Below are positions 59,256-64,000 of a stretch of DNA of 64,000 nt, in pieces. This DNA is from an uncultured Oscillibacter sp. GTDB taxonomy: Bacteria; Bacillota; Clostridia; Oscillospirales; Oscillospiraceae. The stretch's first letter is position 1. Each line of letters starts with the position of its first letter. Both the position numbers and the translations under genes were made by a program. Where the stretch lies: assembly GCA_900548505.1 (NCBI GenBank), contig URKI01000002.1, forward strand, positions 1 to 64,000, in the 5' to 3' direction. Under the pieces are notes generated by a model. The model did no database searches. It saw only the letters and a program-made list of their open reading frames with translations, and had not been told where the DNA came from.

Positions 59256-59759
59256 TCAGGGGCGCATGGTTCCCAGAATATGGAGATAGCGGAGCTTTTG
59301 GAAGGTGTAGGAGGCCAGCGTACGGCCCAGTGTATCATAGCTGTGGGCGGCCACCAGGATATTGTCCGGCCCGGCAGGAGTGCCTACAGCCAGGACCACA
59401 GGCGTGTGCTGAAAACCGGCTCCGTCGAAAGAAAGCTGCACCAGATCTCCCGGCAGCAGAGCCTCGGCCTGACAGGGTACGCCCACAGGGCCGGGAGACG
59501 ATTTGCTGCGGGTCATGAAATTCCAGAAGTATCCTACACCGGTCCAGGCTGGGGCTTTTCGATTGGCGTCGATATAATACCACCCCAGGTTCGGTGTGTA
59601 GTTCATGAGCCTGCTGCCGGCATAGACGCATTGGGATGCAAAATTGGTGCAGTCACCGCCCAGCTTCTCATAGTCGTAATAGGCCGGATTTCGTTTGAGT
59701 GCCCACTGACGGGCATAGCGCACCACGGCGGTACGGTCATAATCCTGAACAAGACGCAT
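59256..59759 (-). CDS. Amidase_6 domain protein
   Basis: This protein of about 167 residues has AVVRYARQWALKRNPAYYDY and GGDCTNFASQCVYAG, the catalytic Cys region of putative amidase domains (about residue 37), and a late VAAHSYD that gives the His. Similar domains occur in wall-associated or spore proteins; the substrate is unknown. GGGGAGG before ATG 59759 decides the start. No signal peptide is visible, so it may act inside the cell or in the spore. Confidence 0.85.
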   Translation of the reverse strand: MRLVQDYDRTAVVRYARQWALKRNPAYYDYEKLGGDCTNFASQCVYAGSRLMNYTPNLGWYYIDANRKAPAWTGVGYFWNFMTRSKSSPGPVGVPCQAEALLPGDLVQLSFDGAGFQHTPVVLAVGTPAGPDNILVAAHSYDTLGRTLASYTFQKLRYLHILGTMRP

Positions 59760-59816
59760 GGTCTCCCCTCCCCTTTTTCCCAGACTATGCCCGGCAGGAA
59801 TAGGAGGTTCCGGCAA

Positions 59817-59848
59817 AAAAGAAGAGACGCCGAAGCGTCTCTTCTTTT
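59817..59848 (-). terminator. Terminator after fba
   Basis: AAAAGAAGAGACGC and GCGTCTCTTCTTTT around a four-base loop (minus-strand direction), placed just past the fba stop. Confidence 0.88.
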
Positions 59849-59866
59849 GAAAGATCGAAGCAAAGA

Positions 59867-60835
59867 TCAGGCCTTGCCGTCGCAGCCCAGCACGTCGACG
59901 ATCTTGTGAGCAACCAGCTCCTTGATAGCGGCGCGGGCGGGCTTGAGATACTCACGGGGATCGAACTTGTCGGGATGCTCGTTGAAGAACTGACGGATGG
60001 TGCCGGTCATGGCCAGGCGCAGATCAGAGTCGATGTTGATCTTGCACACGGCGCTACGGGCAGCCTGACGCAGCTGCTCCTCGGGGATACCCACGGCGTC
60101 GGGCATGCGGCCGCCGTTGGCGTTGATCATGCGCACGAAGTCCTGGGGCACAGAGGAAGAGCCGTGCAGCACGATGGGGAAACCGGGCAGACGCTTGACG
60201 ACTTCGTCCAGGATGTCGAAGCGCAGGGGCGGGGGTACCAGCTCGCCCTTCTCGTTGCGGGTGCACTGAGCGGCGGTGAACTTATAGGCACCGTGGCTGG
60301 TGCCGATGGCGATGGCCAGAGAGTCGCAGCCGGTCTTGGCAACGAACTCCTCCACCTCTTCAGGATGGGTGTAGTGAGACTCCTCGGCGGAGACCTTCAC
60401 GTCGTCCTCGATGCCGGCCAGAGCGCCCAGCTCAGCCTCGACCACCACGCCGTGGTCATGGGCATACTCCACGACCTTCTTGGTGATCTCGATGTTCTCG
60501 GCGAAGGGCTTGGAAGAAGCGTCGATCATGACGGAGGTGAAGCCGCCGTCGATGCAGCTCTTGCAGGTCTCGAAATCGGGGCCGTGGTCCAGGTGCAGGG
60601 CGATGGGGATCTCGGGGCACTCGATCACAGCGGCCTCCACCAGCTTGACAAGATAGGTGTGGTTGGCGTAAGCACGGGCACCCTTGGAAACCTGCAGGAT
60701 CAGGGGAGCCTTCAGATCGCGGGCAGCCTCGGTAATACCCTGAACGATCTCCATGTTGTTGACGTTGAAAGCGCCGATGGCGTAACCGCCGTCATATGCT
60801 TTCTTGAACATTTCGGTAGTGGTAACCAATGCCAT
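59867..60835 (-). CDS. fba: Class II fructose-1,6-bisphosphate aldolase
   Basis: This 322-residue zinc aldolase has HLDHGPDFETCKSCIDGGF (zinc His about residue 83, catalytic Asp nearby), AELGALAG, IAIGTSHGAYK (zinc His about 180) and VLHGSSSVP (zinc His about 222). It cleaves fructose bisphosphate. It is divergent from the phosphofructokinase gene, so the two neighbouring glycolytic steps share an intergenic region. Confidence 0.97.
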   Translation of the reverse strand: MALVTTTEMFKKAYDGGYAIGAFNVNNMEIVQGITEAARDLKAPLILQVSKGARAYANHTYLVKLVEAAVIECPEIPIALHLDHGPDFETCKSCIDGGFTSVMIDASSKPFAENIEITKKVVEYAHDHGVVVEAELGALAGIEDDVKVSAEESHYTHPEEVEEFVAKTGCDSLAIAIGTSHGAYKFTAAQCTRNEKGELVPPPLRFDILDEVVKRLPGFPIVLHGSSSVPQDFVRMINANGGRMPDAVGIPEEQLRQAARSAVCKINIDSDLRLAMTGTIRQFFNEHPDKFDPREYLKPARAAIKELVAHKIVDVLGCDGKA

Positions 60836-60987
60836 AAATGATCACTCCTCATCAATTTGTCCCGCCCCTTCGCCCGCTGTCCGACCAAATGGGGCCGGTT
60901 GTTAGCAGATTGTCAGATTGAACGATTCAAAAGGACGAAAACGATTTTCTTCTATGATAATATCACAGAAAAATTAAAATGCAAGTA

Positions 60988-61016
60988 TTTACAATTCTTT
61001 TTTTCGATGATATGAT
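60988..61016 (+). promoter_or_regulatory. Promoter of the phosphofructokinase gene
   Basis: TTTACA at 60988-60993, 17 bases, TATGAT at 61011-61016. Confidence 0.6.
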
Positions 61017-61047
61017 ATTTGTACATTATTCTGAGGAGGCTTTTCTC

Positions 61048-62286
61048 ATGAGTGAACTGAAAGGCGCATGCATCGTCGGCCAGTCCGGCGGCCCCACTTC
61101 TGTCATCAACGCCAGCGTATACGGTGTAATCGACACCGCGCTGAAAAACCCTAATATCACCCGCGTTCTGGGCGCGGAACACGGCATCAAGGGCGTTTTG
61201 AACGACCGCCTGTTTGACATGGGCCAGGAGGACCCTGCCGAGCTGGAACTTTTGAAGTATACCCCCTCCTCCGCGCTAGGTTCCTGCCGCTATAAGATGG
61301 CCGATCCCGACGTGGACGATACCGATTATAAGCGCATTCTGGAGATCTTCAAGAAGTACGATGTCCGCTATTTCTTCTACAACGGCGGCAACGACTCCAT
61401 GGATACCTGCAACAAGATCTCCAAGTATATGCAGAAGGTCGGCTATGAGTGCCGTGTGATGGGCGTGCCCAAGACCATCGACAATGACCTCTTCGGCACG
61501 GATCACTGCCCTGGCTTTGCTTCCGCCGCCAAGTATATCGCCACCAGCTGCATGGAGGTCTATCAGGACGCCCGCGTGTACGATACCGGCATGGTCTGCA
61601 TCATTGAGATCATGGGACGTCATGCCGGCTGGCTGGCAGGTGCTGCTGCCCTGGCTACCGCTTACGGCGCTGGCCCCGATCTGGTGTATCTGCCCGAGGT
61701 GGACTTTGATATGGATCAGTTCCTGGCCGACGTGGATCGTATTTACAAGGAGAAGGGCAACTGCATGGTGGCCGTCTCCGAGGGCATCCACTACGCCGAC
61801 GGCTCCTTCGTCTCCGAGGCCAAGACCTCTGCCACCGACGGCTTCGGCCATGCCCAGCTGGGCGGCCTGGCTGCCATGCTGGCCCAGGTAGTCAAGGAGA
61901 AGACCGGCGCCAAGGTGCGCGGCATCGAGCTGAGCCTGCTGCAGCGCTGCGGTGCTCACCTGGCCTCTGAGACCGATATTGAGGAGTCCTATATGTCCGG
62001 TAAGGCTGCCGTGGAGAATGCGGTTGCCGGCATTACCGACAAGATGGTGGGCTTCGAGCGCACTTATGAGGATGGCCAGTATGTCTGCAAGACCAAGCTG
62101 CTGGGCCTGACGGATGTTGCCAATACCGAGAAGAAGGTGCCCCTGGAGTGGATCAACGCCGCCCATAACGGCGTGGAGAAGCCCTTCATCGACTACGTGC
62201 TGCCTCTGATCCAGGGCGAGCCCAAGCTGCCCAAGCAGGATTCCCTGCCCCGTTTTGCCAAGCTGAAGAAGGTCCTGGCAAAGTAA
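61048..62286 (+). CDS. pfp: PPi-type 6-phosphofructokinase
   Basis: This 412-residue protein has the phosphate-donor loop GQSGGPTSVINAS, FYNGGNDSMDT and GVPKTIDNDLFGTDHCPG. Asp in GGNDS where ATP enzymes have Gly (GGDGS), and Lys in PKTIDND, indicate pyrophosphate as the donor. It phosphorylates fructose-6-phosphate, reversibly when PPi-dependent. GAGGAGG precedes ATG 61048. Confidence 0.93.
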   Translation: MSELKGACIVGQSGGPTSVINASVYGVIDTALKNPNITRVLGAEHGIKGVLNDRLFDMGQEDPAELELLKYTPSSALGSCRYKMADPDVDDTDYKRILEIFKKYDVRYFFYNGGNDSMDTCNKISKYMQKVGYECRVMGVPKTIDNDLFGTDHCPGFASAAKYIATSCMEVYQDARVYDTGMVCIIEIMGRHAGWLAGAAALATAYGAGPDLVYLPEVDFDMDQFLADVDRIYKEKGNCMVAVSEGIHYADGSFVSEAKTSATDGFGHAQLGGLAAMLAQVVKEKTGAKVRGIELSLLQRCGAHLASETDIEESYMSGKAAVENAVAGITDKMVGFERTYEDGQYVCKTKLLGLTDVANTEKKVPLEWINAAHNGVEKPFIDYVLPLIQGEPKLPKQDSLPRFAKLKKVLAK

Positions 62287-62306
62287 TTTGCATCAACGGA
62301 ATTAAA

Positions 62307-62338
62307 AAAGACGGACGCTAATGCGTCCGTCTTTTTTT
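62307..62338. terminator. Terminator after pfp
   Basis: AAAGACGGACGC and GCGTCCGTCTTT with a TAAT loop and a seven-T tail; it lies between convergent genes. Confidence 0.92.
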
Positions 62339-62342
62339 GGGG

Positions 62343-62948
62343 TTATACAAATAACTCGTGCAATTGATCTCTGGTTAACCATGGCTTTTTTCTGTGGATC
62401 ATGCTATGACAATTTGAACAAAGAAGGATGATATCATCAATTTTTGTGCGCTCATTTGGTTGTAGCTGTGAGACTGGTTTTACATGATGACCTTCAATAA
62501 AATTTTCTCCAAGGTCGCCATATTTTTCCTTGAAGTCAAAACCACATGCTTCACAATAAAATCTGCCATGTAGAGCAAAAAAGCGTTCCTTCGCTTTTGA
62601 AATGACCTGATGGTTTCTTTCTCTTAAAATGTGCCGTTTCAGCATTGGCCGTCCCTCAGAAAAGGAGGAATCGTCCTGAGTGAAATCCATGGTTTCCTCT
62701 GTAGGGATAAAATCACGTAGGCCCCAGACACCAGCACCGAGTCCATGAACAGAATAGAACAAATCATTTCGACCGCCATATGCTTTTGAATCGGAGGAAA
62801 ATCGCTCTAATGTACCCCGGACAGTTGCTGTCCAATTTGGAGAAAGATTCACTTGTGAGTGGTTTTCAATATAATCGTATATCTCCTGCAAAGGCGCTTC
62901 TCCTCCAAGATGTGATAAGGCAACTTGAATCTCATCTTTCCAGGCCAA
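62343..62948 (-). CDS. HNH endonuclease with N-terminal winged-helix-like domain
   Basis: This 201-residue protein has an N-terminal region like a HARE/winged-helix domain (about residues 1-70) and a C-terminal HNH nuclease with CEACGFDFKEKYG (about 133), EGHHVKPVSQL (about 150-160) and LLCSNCHSMIHR (about 175-186). The two Cys pairs would bind structural zinc and the HH pair the catalytic metal. The DNA is visibly AT-richer than its neighbours. Start is TTG at 62948 after AGGGAGAAG. No methylase is nearby, so a stand-alone restriction role is only inferred. Confidence 0.88.
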   Translation of the reverse strand: MAWKDEIQVALSHLGGEAPLQEIYDYIENHSQVNLSPNWTATVRGTLERFSSDSKAYGGRNDLFYSVHGLGAGVWGLRDFIPTEETMDFTQDDSSFSEGRPMLKRHILRERNHQVISKAKERFFALHGRFYCEACGFDFKEKYGDLGENFIEGHHVKPVSQLQPNERTKIDDIILLCSNCHSMIHRKKPWLTRDQLHELFV

Positions 62949-62970
62949 AAAATCTTCTCCCTGCTAATTG

Positions 62971-63741
62971 TTATTTATTCTTTTGATAGATGGCCCACAG
63001 TCCGTCCATCAGCAGATACTTGTCGTAAATGATGTGGTTGCGGCAGTATTTGACGATGACCGGCGCATTGCCGCCGGTCGCCACTACGGTCACTTCCTTT
63101 CCAGGAAATTCCGCGCGGATGCGGTCGATGACCCCGTCCAGCATACCGGCGGTGCCATAGACGATGCCGGAGCGCATGCAGTCCTCCGTAGTCTTGCCGA
63201 TGAGCGTTTTGGGGTGCTGCAGCGAAATGGCTGGAAGCTGGGCTGCCCGGCGGCTGAGGGCCTCCAGAGAAACATTGACGCCAGGCAGCAGCAGACCGCC
63301 CTCATAGCTGCGCCCCTGTCCGATGACGCCGATGGTGGTGGCGGTGCCCATGTCGATGGTGATGATGGGTGGATGGAACTTCTCCAGAGCGGAAACGGCG
63401 TCCGCCACGATATCCGCGCCCACCTGGCTCTGCACGGCCAGACGGATGTTCAGCCCGGTCTTTACGCCCGGGCCTACTACCATGGGCGGTTTTCCCAGCA
63501 GGCGGGTGAGCGCCTTTTCCATCATGAAATTCAGCGGCGGCACCACACTGCATAAAATGGCGCCGGTGACATCTGCAAAGCTGAAATGGTACAGCGCGAA
63601 CAGATTCATCAGGTCGATGCTGATCTGATCCGCTGTTTTGCGGCTGTCCGTGTCCAATGCGGCCAGGAACTGCAGATTTTTTTCCCGGTCAAACAGGCCG
63701 ACAGAGGTGTTGGAGTTGCCTACATCAATGGCCAGCAGCAT
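62971..63741 (-). CDS. coaX: Type III pantothenate kinase
   Basis: This 256-residue protein has the N-terminal DVGNSNTSVGLFD (about residues 6-18), GADIVADAVSALEKF (about 109-123), and IDMGTATTIGVI (about 128-139), typical of CoaX. It phosphorylates pantothenate in the first step of coenzyme A synthesis. The HNH gene follows on the same strand after 22 bases. Confidence 0.96.
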   Translation of the reverse strand: MLLAIDVGNSNTSVGLFDREKNLQFLAALDTDSRKTADQISIDLMNLFALYHFSFADVTGAILCSVVPPLNFMMEKALTRLLGKPPMVVGPGVKTGLNIRLAVQSQVGADIVADAVSALEKFHPPIITIDMGTATTIGVIGQGRSYEGGLLLPGVNVSLEALSRRAAQLPAISLQHPKTLIGKTTEDCMRSGIVYGTAGMLDGVIDRIRAEFPGKEVTVVATGGNAPVIVKYCRNHIIYDKYLLMDGLWAIYQKNK

Positions 63742-63777
63742 GTAGATTCCCCTTCCCGGTTCAGAGTTGTTTTTTCT

Positions 63778-63806
63778 ATGGTATCACGATGAAAGGGTTC
63801 TTGCAA
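63778..63806 (-). promoter_or_regulatory. Putative promoter of coaX
   Basis: On the minus strand, TTGCAA (63801-63806), 17 bases, TACCAT (63778-63783). Confidence 0.5.
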
Positions 63807-63838
63807 GGCTCCCTGCTTCAGCTTTTTTTGTCTGGGGA

Positions 63839-63867
63839 TTGTATTCGTACATATGTTTTTGTATAAT
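63839..63867 (+). promoter_or_regulatory. Promoter of the last gene
   Basis: TTGTAT at 63839-63844, 17 bases, TATAAT at 63862-63867. Confidence 0.75.
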
Positions 63868-63893
63868 GATATCGAATTGGGAGGTGGTGGGTG

Positions 63894-64000
63894 ATGGAAT
63901 TTCCCTATGGAGAACAGGAACTGACGCATTTACGCGCCAAGGACCGCAAGCTGGGCGCAGCCATTGATCGCATCGGCCATGTGCACCGGGAGATGGAGCC
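63894..64000 (+). CDS. DNA-3-methyladenine glycosylase II family protein, N-terminal fragment
   Basis: Only the first 35 residues are present, cut by the right edge. MEFPYGEQELTHLRAKDRKL followed by GAAIDRIGHVHREMEP matches the usual N-terminus of AlkA-like glycosylases in Clostridia (FPYGE, DxxLGAAIDRIG). These excise alkylated purines. GGGAGGTGG lies 9 bases before ATG 63894; GTG 63891 is also in frame. Confidence 0.75.
   Translation, partial: MEFPYGEQELTHLRAKDRKLGAAIDRIGHVHREME

Noticed and set aside
1..64000. CRISPR array or transposase-bearing insertion sequence
   Set aside because: No regularly spaced repeats, cas genes or transposases were seen.

Overview
The window is about 64 kb of chromosome from a high-GC, endospore-forming Clostridia bacterium. 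Gene content and order suggest an Oscillospiraceae-like anaerobe; this placement is inferred from synteny, not from a marker search. Spore genes include spoIIIAE-AH, a SpoIID-like gene, spoIIM, a sigma-H-like factor, yunB, cotJ and cwlD. Central metabolism includes a PPi-type phosphofructokinase and a class II aldolase.

Bases 1-15000 carry the conserved Clostridia run spoIIIAE-AF-AG-AH, asp23-like, nusB, xseA, xseB, ispA, dxs, tlyA, nadK, argR, recN. A symporter, a homocysteine methyltransferase and a ~656-nt non-coding RNA with its membrane protein gene sit between ispA and dxs. The RNA and protein match OLE RNA and OapA. Bases 15000-38000 hold a T-box-controlled transporter plus tyrS operon, an ABC-F protein, asd-dapA, a SpoIID-like gene, queA-tgt-yajC, spoIIM-xerD, an ECF sigma/anti-sigma pair, ruvCAB, glmM, a sigma-H-like gene and trmK-nif3-yebC.

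Bases 37977-44295 are a 6.3-kb, AT-richer filamentous prophage (inovirus) flanked by a 17-bp direct repeat. It has an HUH Rep, a Zot/pI-type ATPase, tandem coat proteins, secreted tip-protein candidates, several tiny membrane proteins, an XRE repressor, a DUF2726 gene and a tRNA. It has no integrase. Rejoining the flanks gives a 34-bp near-palindromic site, and a 27/34 match to that site lies at 55663 just upstream of a Xer-type recombinase gene. This suggests Xer-mediated integration at a dif-like site.

Bases 44300-64000 return to host genes: an Hpt/hybrid-kinase pair, RNase P RNA, murD-yunB-ligA, cotJC with a fused cotJA-cotJB, cwlD-radA, the Xer recombinase, YcxB-like, an SLH-GH18 protein, an amidase-domain protein, fba, pfp, an HNH nuclease, coaX and the start of a DNA-3-methyladenine glycosylase gene. 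Long antisense reading frames opposite the GC-rich genes are shadows and were left out.
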